Assembly: GCA_964247975.1 (NCBI GenBank)
Contig: CAXTWH010000004.1
Coordinates: 98,868 to 162,867 of the forward strand
DNA from: KBS-96 sp964247975
Lineage (GTDB): Bacteria > Acidobacteriota > Terriglobia > Bryobacterales > Bryobacteraceae
Reading direction: 5' to 3'
DNA: 64,000 bases
Under the pieces are notes generated by a model that did not search any database, was not told where the DNA came from, and saw nothing but the letters and a program-made list of their open reading frames with translations. A program made the translations under genes and the position numbers. Positions 40,314 to 49,539 of this stretch are shown here, piece after piece (positions within the stretch are counted from its first letter, which is position 1; each line of letters begins with the position of its first letter).

Positions 40314-42710
40314 TCATTTCGCTTCTTCCGGTTTTTCTTTGTAAAGCAGATACGGCGCGCGCCGGTTCAGGTACTGTTGAAGGTTTTCCGTCATGGCATT
40401 TTCCATCCGTTCTGCGTCCGTGCCGGCGCTGATTTTACGCAGAGTTTCCTGGTTAGCAATCAGCCATTTGCAAGAGTTTACGTCAAGTTTACCCGGGTAA
40501 AGTTTTTCCAGGGCCAGCGCAATCTCCAAGCCTAGCCTGATGCTGCTGAAGGCTTCCCGGTCGGTGAGGACGAAACGAACTCCTTCAATCCACTGCCCTT
40601 GAAAGTGAGAAGATGTGGGCTGAAAGCGTGTGGGGTAAACGCGAACTCCAGGAATAAACTGCGAATTCAGCACTTTGGCCAGTTGGCGGCCGTTGATCCA
40701 GTCAGCTCCGATCTGCTCAAAAGGCGCATCGGTTCCCCTGCCCACCGAGTAGTTCGATGCCGCTTCGAGCATTGCCACTCCTGGGTACAACAAAGCTTCA
40801 TTTAAATTGCGCATGTTGGGTGATGGGTTTACCCAGGTAAGCCCGCTGGAATCGAACCAATCGCCGCGCTGCCAGTTCTGCATTGTAATCACATGCAGAT
40901 CGACGTTCCAATGTTGTTCCGCGTTAGCCATTGTGGCCAACTCCCCAAACGTAAGTCCGTGCCGCAGTGGTAAGGCATAGCAGCCCACAAACGATTTCAG
41001 CTCAGGATCGAGCAGCGGACCTTCCACATGCGTTCCGGTAATCGGGTTAGGCCGGTCAAGAACAAAAAATGGTTTATGCGCTTTCGCCGCCTCTTCCAGG
41101 GCATACAGCATTGTGCAGGAGTACGTGTAAAAGCGCGTTCCCACATCTTGAATGTCGTAAACCAGCACATCCGCGTCGCGCATTTTATCGGGCGTGAGCC
41201 GCCGCTGCTGCGGTTGAAACAAGCTGACCACGGGCAAGCCGGTGATGGCATCGCGGGAATTGGCAACATCGGCATCCGCTGCGCCGCTGATGCCATGTTC
41301 AGGAGAATACAGCGTTGTTACCTTAATTCCTGAAGTCAGCATTACATCCACATTGCGCTTGCCGTCCCGGTCCAAGCCGGTTTGATTGGTAATTAAGCCG
41401 ACGCGCTTGCCCCGCAGCGGCGCGAATCCTTGTTTCTCTAATACGTCCAGGCCAGTCAGCACTTCCGCGTTCCGCGCTACCAGGCGGTGAATGCCGGCGT
41501 TTACCAGAGTTTCGTTGTACCCAGTTAGGCTAACCCCGGGAGCGTCCACGCCAAATGAACCGGCGGCAATGGTGGCTATCCGGCTGCGTAGTGAAACGAT
41601 GCCCGGTTTGCCGTGGTGCGGGTGAACCGCATTAGTTAGTAGAATTACGTAGCTGTTGGTTGTCGGATCAATCCACATGGAGGTGCCGGTAAAACCGGTA
41701 TGACCAAACGAACCCAATGGATAAAGCTCGCCCCGGTTGCTGGAATAGGGCGAGTCCATATCCCAGCCGAGCGCGCGTAAAATCGGCTGATCGGGCGGCG
41801 ATCCCGGTTCAGTGAACTTTTGAACCGTCAGGGCACTGAATACCTGCAATTTCGAACCGGTGTCTGCGTCGGAAAGCCAGCCTTTATTGAGCCACATCTG
41901 AGCGTATCGGGCTAAATCCGCGCCGGTCGTGAACAAGCCCGCATGTCCCGCAACGCCGCCCATCAAACGCGCGCGCGGGTCATGCACAACGCCGCGAAAC
42001 GGCAGCTTGGTTTCCTCATCAATTTCGGTGGGAGCAATACGTGGCCGGAGCGCGACAGCAGGCAGGAACTGCGATTCACTCATGCCGAGCGGTTTATAAA
42101 TCTGTTCCTGCGCGTAATCATTCAGCATCTGCCCGCTGAGCCGGTGTACGATCTCGCCGAGCAGAATAAAATTGATGTCGCTATATATAAACCGAGCGCC
42201 AGGCGGCGCAACCGGCACATCGTGCAAAGCAAGGTGGATGCCGGCTTGATAGCCGCTCCACTTGGGGTCTAGATCAAAATCGGGGCGAAAGCCGGAAAAG
42301 TGAGTCAGCAGATTGCGGACAGTGATGCTGCTCTTGCCGTTCTGAAATTCCGGCAGGTAGGTGGTCACCGGATCATCCAACCGCAGTTTGCCTTCCTGCA
42401 TCAGCCTCATAATGGCCGGCGTAGTAGCTACTACTTTGGTGAGCGACGCGGCATCGAAAATGGTGTCCAGCGTCATCGGCTCTTTTTGGGGTATTAAAGT
42501 CCGGTATCCATAAGCCTTGCTGTAGATTACCTGCCCACTATGGCCGACCATCAGCACCGCGCCGGGGATTTCGCCCTGGTTGATGGAATCGTTAATGGCT
42601 TGGTCCAGCCAGGGAGCGACATCATAAGGAGCAGCAACCGGAGCCGGGACTTGGGCGGCGTATACAACCCAATTAAACAAAAGTACCGCAGCAAATCGAA
42701 GTTTATGCAT
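40314..42710 (-). CDS. Fusion of beta-lactamase-fold hydrolase and NamZ-type exo-beta-N-acetylmuramidase (DUF1343)
   Basis: 798 residues with a signal peptide (RFAAVLLFNWVVYAAQ). Residues about 30-390 are a class C beta-lactamase/esterase fold: SLTK at 89-92 (nucleophile Ser89, base Lys92), YSD at 176, HTG in FGHTGFTGTSMW. Residues about 410-795 are DUF1343, now known as the NamZ family (GH171): VGLITNQTGLDRDGKRNVD, LYSPEHGISG, VYDIQDVGTRFYTYSCTM and VGRGTDAPFEQIG. In Bacillus the separate proteins AmiE (beta-lactamase fold amidase) and NamZ act together in muropeptide breakdown. The fusion suggests that stem-peptide removal and MurNAc release occur on one exported protein. Confidence 0.88.
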   Translation of the reverse strand: MHKLRFAAVLLFNWVVYAAQVPAPVAAPYDVAPWLDQAINDSINQGEIPGAVLMVGHSGQVIYSKAYGYRTLIPQKEPMTLDTIFDAASLTKVVATTPAIMRLMQEGKLRLDDPVTTYLPEFQNGKSSITVRNLLTHFSGFRPDFDLDPKWSGYQAGIHLALHDVPVAPPGARFIYSDINFILLGEIVHRLSGQMLNDYAQEQIYKPLGMSESQFLPAVALRPRIAPTEIDEETKLPFRGVVHDPRARLMGGVAGHAGLFTTGADLARYAQMWLNKGWLSDADTGSKLQVFSALTVQKFTEPGSPPDQPILRALGWDMDSPYSSNRGELYPLGSFGHTGFTGTSMWIDPTTNSYVILLTNAVHPHHGKPGIVSLRSRIATIAAGSFGVDAPGVSLTGYNETLVNAGIHRLVARNAEVLTGLDVLEKQGFAPLRGKRVGLITNQTGLDRDGKRNVDVMLTSGIKVTTLYSPEHGISGAADADVANSRDAITGLPVVSLFQPQQRRLTPDKMRDADVLVYDIQDVGTRFYTYSCTMLYALEEAAKAHKPFFVLDRPNPITGTHVEGPLLDPELKSFVGCYALPLRHGLTFGELATMANAEQHWNVDLHVITMQNWQRGDWFDSSGLTWVNPSPNMRNLNEALLYPGVAMLEAASNYSVGRGTDAPFEQIGADWINGRQLAKVLNSQFIPGVRVYPTRFQPTSSHFQGQWIEGVRFVLTDREAFSSIRLGLEIALALEKLYPGKLDVNSCKWLIANQETLRKISAGTDAERMENAMTENLQQYLNRRAPYLLYKEKPEEAK

Positions 42711-42718
42711 CAGGGAGT

Positions 42719-43015
42719 TTATTGAAATTTTTCCGCTATTTCGTCCAGCGTTTTAGCCAGTTTCAGGTCGTATTCGGTGATGCCGCCCGCGTCATGCGTG
42801 GTTAAATCAACCGTTACCCGGTTATACACATTCAACCATTCCGGATGATGATTCATTTTCTCAATCCGTAGCGCAGCCACCATCATGAACCCGAAAGCAT
42901 GGGCGAAATCTAGGAATTTATATTCGCGGCGCAGTTTTTCGTTCACGATCCGCCAGTGCGGTAGGTCGCGGGAAGCTGCTTCCGCTTCGTCCGGCGAGAG
43001 TTTCTGGGGTCTCAT
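42719..43015 (-). CDS. Pterin-4-alpha-carbinolamine dehydratase
   Basis: 98 residues from the ATG at 43015 (the open frame further up overlaps the divergent gene). The active-site motif is KMNHHPEWLNVYNRVTVDLTTH, with the paired histidines and the later His of the family. It dehydrates 4a-hydroxytetrahydrobiopterin, regenerating the cofactor of aromatic amino acid hydroxylases; in bacteria without such enzymes a molybdopterin or folate link is also proposed. No hydroxylase gene is nearby. The start is 16 bp from the divergent AhpD-like gene. Confidence 0.92.
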   Translation of the reverse strand: MRPQKLSPDEAEAASRDLPHWRIVNEKLRREYKFLDFAHAFGFMMVAALRIEKMNHHPEWLNVYNRVTVDLTTHDAGGITEYDLKLAKTLDEIAEKFQ

Positions 43016-43030
43016 CTGTGTATTGTAAGA

Positions 43031-43447
43031 ATGACACTTATGGCGTGGGAAAAGATTGAGTATCGAAACGCGAAACCGGAAGTGCGGGCGGTGTTTGAAG
43101 ATATTATGGCGACCCGGCAAACGGACGACGTGAACAATTTTTGGAAAGTTTTAGCTAACGATCCGGTTTCGCTGCGGCGCACTTGGGAAAGCATTAAAGA
43201 AGTGATGTCGCCGGGAGCGCTGGATGCGCTGACCAAAGAGTTGATCTACCTGGCAGTAAGCGTCACCAATCAATGTGATTATTGCATTGCCTCCCATTCT
43301 GCTGCGGCCCGCAAAAAGGGAATGAAGAGCGAAATGTTTATGGAATTGATGGCCGTCGTGGGCATGGCTAATGAAACCAACCGGCTGGCGAGCGGTTATC
43401 AAGTGGAAGTGGATGACAATTTCCGAACCGCTCCGACAAAGAAGTAA
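43031..43447 (+). CDS. AhpD-like / carboxymuconolactone decarboxylase family protein
   Basis: 138 residues. The core reads KELIYLAVSVTNQCDYCIASHSAAARKKGM: the CxxC-x3-H signature (CDYCIASH) of AhpD-type proteins, which can act as a thiol peroxidase or reductant. The preceding helix DDVNNFWKVLANDPVSLRRTW is typical of the family. It is divergent from the pterin dehydratase with a 15-bp spacer, so the two likely share a regulatory region. Start ATG 43031 or 43040. Confidence 0.88.
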   Translation: MTLMAWEKIEYRNAKPEVRAVFEDIMATRQTDDVNNFWKVLANDPVSLRRTWESIKEVMSPGALDALTKELIYLAVSVTNQCDYCIASHSAAARKKGMKSEMFMELMAVVGMANETNRLASGYQVEVDDNFRTAPTKK

Positions 43448-43453
43448 GTTGCA

Positions 43454-43648
43454 TTACGCCATACTGCGGACCACTTTCGCCGGAAGCAGCAGCAGAGCGG
43501 AAATGAGTGAGAATACGCTATAAACCGCAATTCCGGCCAGCCGGAACGGCAGCAGAATAAGCCAGATCAGCGGATAAAGAATTAGTAGCAGAAGGGCCAG
43601 CGGCCAACAGATCACAAGCAGCAGACACCAGAGCAGAAACTTCAACAT
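43454..43648 (-). CDS. Small hydrophobic membrane protein
   Basis: 64 residues, two closely spaced hydrophobic helices (LKFLLWCLLLVICWPLALLL and AVYSVFSLISALLLLPAK) with Leu and Ile as main residues. A strong AAGGAGG ribosome site stands before the ATG. It lies 73 bp downstream of the acyl-ligase/PlsC fusion on the same strand. No family recognised. Confidence 0.65.
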   Translation of the reverse strand: MLKFLLWCLLLVICWPLALLLLILYPLIWLILLPFRLAGIAVYSVFSLISALLLLPAKVVRSMA

Positions 43649-43721
43649 AGGTCCTCCTTTTGCACTACGAAAACACCGAAGGTGAAGTTCCGCCGAATGG
43701 ATTGGGTTCGTTTGTCCGGTA

Positions 43722-46226
43722 TTAACTCTCAGCTAGTTGCCGCAGTGCTTTTTCGAGAATGGCGGTTGCTTCTTCGGGAGAAGCTTGGGCGGGAAAAGCA
43801 ACGGGCCTGCCCACCCGAACACTGAGCTTGCCGGAACGAAACCAGTTTTCGTTTGTTCGTTTCAATTCGCCCAAGCCGCCGAGGAAAACCGGCAGTGCTG
43901 GACACCCTAGCTCTGACCAGAGCAAACCGGAACCGCTCATGAATTTTTGAATGTTTTCGTCCGTTGCCCGTCGTCCTTCGGGAAATACCAGCACGCTATA
44001 ACCTTGATCCATTGCTCTCGCGGCATGAACAAAGCTTTTCCGAAATCCTGATAATTGGGGCAGCGGAAAAACGTTAAACAATGCGGTGACCACCAGGTAT
44101 TCCAGCGGTGAAAGCCAGTTCAGCAAGCGATAACGGTAATATCGTTGATTTCTCCAGGCCAGCAGGATTTCCCCCGACATCGCCACTGCCGTACGATGCC
44201 GCAGTTGAGGCGGCAAAGCATACAGAATGAGTGCGACATCCACTGCCGTTACATGGTTGGTATAAATCAGGAACGGTCCTTTCCACTCCTCCCCACGAGC
44301 GCGAAACACACGCGGATAGGCGAGAAAACGAACAAACCCGCGCATCACAACATCCAGAAACAAACTACGGCCCATGCTGATTAGCGGATTCCAAGGCCAA
44401 ATGGGATACTGATGCTGCGCTGGTTCCAAACTTTTCGGCGGCGGTGCTACATCAGTGCCGGTATTCAGAACAGCGCGCAGGTCGGACACCGTTTGAACGT
44501 TCTGTATCACCGCGTCGCCCACGGAAACGCCAAATTGTTGTTCCAGTTCTGCCTGCAATTCGACCCGAGCCAGGCTATCCAGGTTCAGGTTTTCAGAAGA
44601 AGCATCGCCGGTGACGCGACTTAATAAAGATTGCAAGGAGTTCTTTGCGTCGGCAGGTTGAGCAGTGCTGTCGCTCGCCACCACTCGGGCGATCTCGCGG
44701 CGCAGCACCTTTCCGGTGGAAGTGCGCGGCAGATCTGGTTCGAGCCAAACCGTCCAGCGTCCGATCCGCTGATAATCCGCTAATAATTTATTGGCATTTG
44801 TCACTGCTGTTGGCGCATCGCCAGAGCGGAGCACCAATACAGCTAACGGTTCCGGGCCATACTGGCCTTGAATTTCGATCACGGCGCACGTTTTCACTTG
44901 GGGCTGTTGAAGCAGCGCGGCTTCCAGATCGTCAGGATGAATGTTCAAGCCAGCCGCAGTGACAATCATATCTTTCTTGCGGCCTCGGAAATAAAGATTG
45001 CCTTCTTCGTCCAGTTCAGCGAGGTCGCCCGTGTGTAGCCATGCTTCCGCCGTTTGCTGTGCTTTGCCTTCGTGCCATACGGTTTGCGAAACGGTAGCGC
45101 CGCGAACCAGCACTTCACCATCCTCGGTCAGCTTGATTTCACGCCCAGGCAATACCTGGCCCAAGCTGCCCTGCGAACGGCGAAACGGATGATTCAGGCT
45201 AACAAGCGCAGTGGTTTCCGTCATGCCGTAGCCTTGCACCACGACGAAGCCAAGAGAGTTCCAAAAACTTTCCAGGTCAGGCGGTAAAGCCGCGCCGCCA
45301 CAAACCAAAGACCAAAACTTTAAACCGGTTAATTGATGAATGTCACGAAAGATCCACCAGCGTTTCCACGGGCTGGCTCCTCGCGCTTGTTCGCGGCGTT
45401 GTTCGAGGTCGGGATAGAGTTTTTTGATGTGTTCACGCAGCAACTCCAATACGCGCGGAACAGCGGCCAGCACGGAAATGCGTTCATTGCGAATCTGCTC
45501 AATCAGATCGGAAGCAACCAACCGGTTCTCGAAATGAACTTCGGCGGCAATCAACGGCGGAATCCAAAGACCCATGAACTGCCCGAAAACATGGCTCAAC
45601 GGAAGAGTATGAAGAAAACGCAGCGGATGAAAAACGCGTTCATATTTCAAATATTTTCCAATTTCGCGTTCAATGGGCAGCAGGCTGGCCAGCACATTGC
45701 TGTGGGTATGAACCACTCCTTTCGGGTCGCCCGTCGTGCCTGAAGTGAAGATGATTTGCAGGGGGTCGCTCCCTTCAAGCAGTTCAGGCGTAAAACGAGG
45801 TTGTGCCGGAAGCCGATGGTGGAATTCTTCAATGGTTATGGTTAGAACCGACGCAGATAACGCTTCCGCATGAACAGCACTGGCCACAATTAGCTTGGGA
45901 GTAGTTTCCGCTATCACTCGGGCGGCAAAGTCTGCGGAACCGGCATCATCCAGCGGAACAGGCAGAACGCCGCGCAGCACGCAGCCGAAAAACGCGGCAA
46001 CCCATTCGGGTCCGTTAGGAGCCCAGAGAAGAACGCGCTCGCCTTTGCCGATTTGCTGCTTGAAAAGCAGCGCCGAAAATCGCCCGGCGAGTTCCGCAAT
46101 GACCGCATATGAGTATGCCTTCCGGCGCAACCCGCTGCGCACCACAATAGCGGTCTGCTGTTCATGCTTTCGGAAATCACTTACCAGTGAAGCGAGACTG
46201 CTGCGAACGATTGTTTCGTGACCCAC
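43722..46226 (-). CDS. Three-domain acyl-activating ligase / ACP / PlsC acyltransferase fusion
   Basis: 834 residues from GTG 46226. Domain 1 (about 1-510) is an adenylate-forming ligase: IIFTSGTTGDPKGVVHTHSN (P-loop), GYGMTETTALVS, LHTGDLAELDEEGNLYFRGR and the catalytic Lys in TSTGKVLRR. Domain 2 (about 530-600) is an acyl carrier protein with the phosphopantetheine Ser in ENLNLDSLARVEL. Domain 3 (about 620-834) is a PlsC-type acyltransferase: TNHVTAVD (HX4D) and FPEGRRA. It resembles Aas (acyl-ACP synthetase/lysophospholipid acyltransferase) but with a built-in carrier. It probably activates a free fatty acid, holds it as thioester and esterifies a lysophospholipid or another lipid. Confidence 0.9.
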   Translation of the reverse strand: MGHETIVRSSLASLVSDFRKHEQQTAIVVRSGLRRKAYSYAVIAELAGRFSALLFKQQIGKGERVLLWAPNGPEWVAAFFGCVLRGVLPVPLDDAGSADFAARVIAETTPKLIVASAVHAEALSASVLTITIEEFHHRLPAQPRFTPELLEGSDPLQIIFTSGTTGDPKGVVHTHSNVLASLLPIEREIGKYLKYERVFHPLRFLHTLPLSHVFGQFMGLWIPPLIAAEVHFENRLVASDLIEQIRNERISVLAAVPRVLELLREHIKKLYPDLEQRREQARGASPWKRWWIFRDIHQLTGLKFWSLVCGGAALPPDLESFWNSLGFVVVQGYGMTETTALVSLNHPFRRSQGSLGQVLPGREIKLTEDGEVLVRGATVSQTVWHEGKAQQTAEAWLHTGDLAELDEEGNLYFRGRKKDMIVTAAGLNIHPDDLEAALLQQPQVKTCAVIEIQGQYGPEPLAVLVLRSGDAPTAVTNANKLLADYQRIGRWTVWLEPDLPRTSTGKVLRREIARVVASDSTAQPADAKNSLQSLLSRVTGDASSENLNLDSLARVELQAELEQQFGVSVGDAVIQNVQTVSDLRAVLNTGTDVAPPPKSLEPAQHQYPIWPWNPLISMGRSLFLDVVMRGFVRFLAYPRVFRARGEEWKGPFLIYTNHVTAVDVALILYALPPQLRHRTAVAMSGEILLAWRNQRYYRYRLLNWLSPLEYLVVTALFNVFPLPQLSGFRKSFVHAARAMDQGYSVLVFPEGRRATDENIQKFMSGSGLLWSELGCPALPVFLGGLGELKRTNENWFRSGKLSVRVGRPVAFPAQASPEEATAILEKALRQLAES

Positions 46227-46261
46227 GCGATCACAGGTTTAGCACACTCGATCCTGCCGTG

Positions 46262-47677
46262 TTAACGCGGAAAGAATTCTTCCACGGCAAAAGACCGTTG
46301 AACAATGTTTCTTATCTCAGCGAGCGAATGCAGATCGCCCGCGCCCAAAGCTTGCGTTAACGCATTACCGGCAGCAGTCGCTTCCGCCGGACCGGCCACA
46401 ACGCGCCTGCCGGTAACATCTGCCGCCATTTGATTCAACAGCCGATTCCGCGAGCCGCCGCCGACAATGTGAATGACCCGGATCTTCCGGCCAGTCAGCA
46501 TTTCGATGCTTTCAAGAGTTTTTTGATAGCTCACGGCCAGACTGTGCAGGATTAATCGGCAGATGCCGCCTACGCCTTCAGGAACAGCCTGCCCAGTTTG
46601 ACGGCAATGCTGTTGAATCCGCAAAGGATGGTTGCCGGGAGTGTAAAACGCTTCGGGGTCGATCACCGCATCGACTGGCTCCGAAGCAGATGCTAAATCC
46701 ATTAATTCCGCGTAAGTGTATTCCCGGCCTTCTTTGGCCCAAGCCCGGCGGCATTCCTGAATTAACCATAAACCGGCGATGTTTTTCAAAAAGCGAATGG
46801 TCCCTCCAACGCCCACTTCGTTCGTGAAATTCGCCCGAAGCGACTGGTCATTGATAATGGGCCCATCGATTTCTACGCCCATCAGAGACCAAGTTCCTGA
46901 ACTGATATAGCACCAATCGGAGCCTCCTACGGCGGGAACTGCTGTCACTGCGGAAGCGGTGTCGTGCCCGCCCACTGCGTAAACGGGCGTGTCGATGTTG
47001 AGCGAAGTTTGTTCGGCTACATACGGCAGCAAGGAGCCGAGATGCGTGCCGGGATCAACCAGATGGGTGAGAAAACCAGCCGTGATTCCAAGCTGTTGAA
47101 GCAGGTCCGTCGCAAACGCTTGCGTTACCGGATTGTAAAACTGAGAAGTGCTGGCAATGGTGCGCTCGGAACACTGGACGCCGGTAAGAAAATAATTAAA
47201 CAGATCGGGCATGAACAGCAGCTTATGAGCGGACTTCAACAGGGAAGGCGATTGGAGTTGAATAGCATAAAGCTGATAAAGCGAGTTCAACTCCATAAAT
47301 TGAATTCCGGTTTGGCGGAACACTTCTTCGCGGGGAACCACTTTGAACAATTTTTCGGGAAGACCCTGCGTGCGGACATCGCGGTAATGCCGTGGATTGT
47401 CGATCAGCGCGCCTTCCGGGCCAAGCAGTCCGAAGTCCACTCCCCAAGTGTCTACCGCTATGCCATCCAGCTTTCCTCTTTGCGCGGCGAGTTTAAGGCC
47501 GTGGCACATTTCCTGAAAAAGGCGCAGCGTGTCCCAATACAAGCCGGTGGGCAAAAGAACAGGCGTGTTGGGAAAGCGATAGAGTTCTTCCAGTTCCAGT
47601 TTCTGATCCGCCAGCGTGGTGAGCATGGTTCTTCCGCTTTCCGCGCCCAGATCAATGGCAAGATAACGACGGCTCAT
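46262..47677 (-). CDS. rhaB: Rhamnulokinase (FGGY family)
   Basis: Phosphorylates L-rhamnulose at C1 in rhamnose catabolism. The FGGY kinase fold begins YLAIDLGAESGRTML. The segment VDTWGVDFGLLGPEG, DNPRHYRD and LYQLYAIQLQ match the rhamnulokinase branch; YISSGTWSLMGVEID and HIVGGGSRNRLLNQMAADVTGR are the C-terminal ATP-binding parts. At 471 residues it is full length. No other rha genes are next to it, so the pathway must be encoded elsewhere, and another ketose substrate is possible. Confidence 0.88.
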   Translation of the reverse strand: MSRRYLAIDLGAESGRTMLTTLADQKLELEELYRFPNTPVLLPTGLYWDTLRLFQEMCHGLKLAAQRGKLDGIAVDTWGVDFGLLGPEGALIDNPRHYRDVRTQGLPEKLFKVVPREEVFRQTGIQFMELNSLYQLYAIQLQSPSLLKSAHKLLFMPDLFNYFLTGVQCSERTIASTSQFYNPVTQAFATDLLQQLGITAGFLTHLVDPGTHLGSLLPYVAEQTSLNIDTPVYAVGGHDTASAVTAVPAVGGSDWCYISSGTWSLMGVEIDGPIINDQSLRANFTNEVGVGGTIRFLKNIAGLWLIQECRRAWAKEGREYTYAELMDLASASEPVDAVIDPEAFYTPGNHPLRIQQHCRQTGQAVPEGVGGICRLILHSLAVSYQKTLESIEMLTGRKIRVIHIVGGGSRNRLLNQMAADVTGRRVVAGPAEATAAGNALTQALGAGDLHSLAEIRNIVQRSFAVEEFFPR

Positions 47678-47722
47678 CGCTTGCGAGTATATCGCCTGAC
47701 GCCGTTGTTAGTCTAAAAAGAG

Positions 47723-48265
47723 ATGCTCAGAATTGCAGTGGATATGGATGAAGTGATGGCAGATGCGCTGGCCGAATATCTGGCCCGGTACAACGCTGAT
47801 TTCGGGGCAAATTTCAGCAAAAGCGATCTGCACGGGAAGCGCATGTCCGATTTAGTGCCGCCTGAACATTGGCCTCGGCTTGATTCTTATTTCGATGACG
47901 GAACGTTTTTCGAAAATTTAGCAGTGATGGAAGGCAGCCAGGAAGTGCTGCAGGAGTTGTCTGCCCACTATGAAATTTTTATTGTGACGGCGGCAATGGA
48001 AGTGCCTGCTTCGTTTGCGCCAAAATTTGTTTGGCTACAGCGCCATTTTCCTTTTATTCCGAAAGATCATTATGTGTTCTGCGGAAATAAAGGTATTATT
48101 GCCGCCGATTACCTGATTGACGATAGCGCCTACCAGTTAGAACGATTCCAAGGAAAGGGGATTATCTACACATCGCCGCGCAACATTCATGTGACTGAAT
48201 ATCCGCGTGTTAACAATTGGCAGGAAGTCCGCGAGATGTTTGCCAAAGAACGTGCTTTGGCCTGA
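47723..48265 (+). CDS. 5'(3')-deoxyribonucleotidase-like (NT5C family) HAD phosphatase
   Basis: 180 residues. HAD motif I is IAVDMDEVMADALAEYL, the DMDEV form typical of NT5C proteins. FENLAVMEGSQEVLQELS and IFIVTAAMEVP follow (motif II Thr), then CGNKGIIAADYLIDDSAYQLERF with motif IV aspartates, matching the family ending with tRxYN-like region. These enzymes remove phosphate from (deoxy)nucleotides. It is divergent from rhaB across 45 bp. Substrate inferred from family only. Confidence 0.88.
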   Translation: MLRIAVDMDEVMADALAEYLARYNADFGANFSKSDLHGKRMSDLVPPEHWPRLDSYFDDGTFFENLAVMEGSQEVLQELSAHYEIFIVTAAMEVPASFAPKFVWLQRHFPFIPKDHYVFCGNKGIIAADYLIDDSAYQLERFQGKGIIYTSPRNIHVTEYPRVNNWQEVREMFAKERALA

Positions 48266-48276
48266 GACTCACTTTT

Positions 48277-49518
48277 CTAGTGAATGGTCCGCGTTTTGCG
48301 ATTCATGTAATCCATCAGCAGGTATTCACCCAAATTGTAAGGAGTGGTGAAATATGCTTTGCCGCGGCACATTTCAGTGACTTTCTGCACAAACTGGATC
48401 AGTCCGTAATCGCTGGCGAGCATGAATGTATTAATAAGAATGCCTTGCCGTTTGCAGCGTTGCACTTCTTCCAGCGTTTGGCTGATTACCAGCGGGTCCA
48501 ACCCAAAAGCATTTTTGTAAATCCGGCCATCTTCCAGGGTGAGGGCGGAAGGCTTGCCGTCGGTAATCATAACAATCTGCTTCATGTCCTTCTTTTCCTG
48601 ATTGAGAAGGCGCTGGGCCAGAATCAAGCCATCGCGAGTGTTGGTGTAATACGGACCCACTTGGACGCGAGCCAGTTCCGAAATGCGTAATTCTTCAGCC
48701 GTATCGTGGAACAGAACGCAGCGCAGGGAATCGCCTGGATACTGTGTGCGTATCAAATGAGACAAGGCGAGCGCAACTCGTTTAGCCGGCGTGAAGCGAT
48801 CTTCGCCGTAAAGAATCATACTGTGGCTGCAATCGAGCAGCAGCACGGTAGCGCAGGAGCTATGATATTCCGCTTGGTGAACGTGAAGGTCGCTATATTC
48901 CAAATCCAACGGCAAACGAATACCCTCCCGCTGCATAGCGGAAAATAGGGTGGCGCTTACGTCCAAATTCAAAACATCGCCAAATTCATACGGCTTTGCT
49001 CCGCCGCTCGCGTCAATACCGGTAGACAGTTCACGCGTATCGTGAGCGCCGAAGCTGGACTTGCCTAGCGAGCCGAGCAGATCTTTGAGAGTTTTAAAAC
49101 CAAGGAAATCGACTGCTTTATCAGTCACCTCGAACTGCACTTGCGGACTATCTTTGCCGCTGGCCGAGCCGGGCGCGCTGCTCTCTTGCGGTTCTTTCCC
49201 ATCCAGGTTGATATGCCCGGATTGTTCCAGTTTTTCCACCAGACGCTGCACCAATTGTTCGCGCTGCTTTTCGTTCATCTGCTGCAAGCGCTGCTGCATT
49301 TCTTCCAGTTGCTCCGGGTTAAACAGATCGCCATTGGCAAGCGCCTGCTCAATCGCCTGCTTTAAATCTTCGAGCGAACGGCGATTCATTTCGGAAAACT
49401 GCATGCGCGGATCATCGAATCCGCTTTGCAGAAAGAAGTCAGAAAGGGCGCTGAGAAGATCTTCCAGCTCAATTCCGAGATCTTCTTCATTGAATTTCGA
49501 ATAGTCAATCCACTTCAT
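48277..49518 (-). CDS. VWA-domain protein partnered with an AAA+ ATPase
   Basis: 413 residues from the ATG at 49518, which has GGGCG just before it. The first 200 residues are polar and helical, with a Gln/Glu-rich coiled stretch (EEMQQRLQQMNEKQREQLV). The C-terminal von Willebrand A domain has the metal site DCSHS (229-233) in ATVLLLDCSHSMIL; the later MIDAS residues are TNTRDG and MITDGKPS. Together with the AAA+ gene 21 bp upstream it forms the MoxR/BchI-VWA type of pair, which remodels or inserts cofactors in target proteins. The substrate is unknown. Confidence 0.85.
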   Translation of the reverse strand: MKWIDYSKFNEEDLGIELEDLLSALSDFFLQSGFDDPRMQFSEMNRRSLEDLKQAIEQALANGDLFNPEQLEEMQQRLQQMNEKQREQLVQRLVEKLEQSGHINLDGKEPQESSAPGSASGKDSPQVQFEVTDKAVDFLGFKTLKDLLGSLGKSSFGAHDTRELSTGIDASGGAKPYEFGDVLNLDVSATLFSAMQREGIRLPLDLEYSDLHVHQAEYHSSCATVLLLDCSHSMILYGEDRFTPAKRVALALSHLIRTQYPGDSLRCVLFHDTAEELRISELARVQVGPYYTNTRDGLILAQRLLNQEKKDMKQIVMITDGKPSALTLEDGRIYKNAFGLDPLVISQTLEEVQRCKRQGILINTFMLASDYGLIQFVQKVTEMCRGKAYFTTPYNLGEYLLMDYMNRKTRTIH

Positions 49519-49539
49519 AACGCCCTTTCCTAAGGACAA

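Noticed and set aside
46964..47716. Plus-strand 250-residue open frame
   Set aside because: It is the shadow of rhaB on the other strand; no motif is present.
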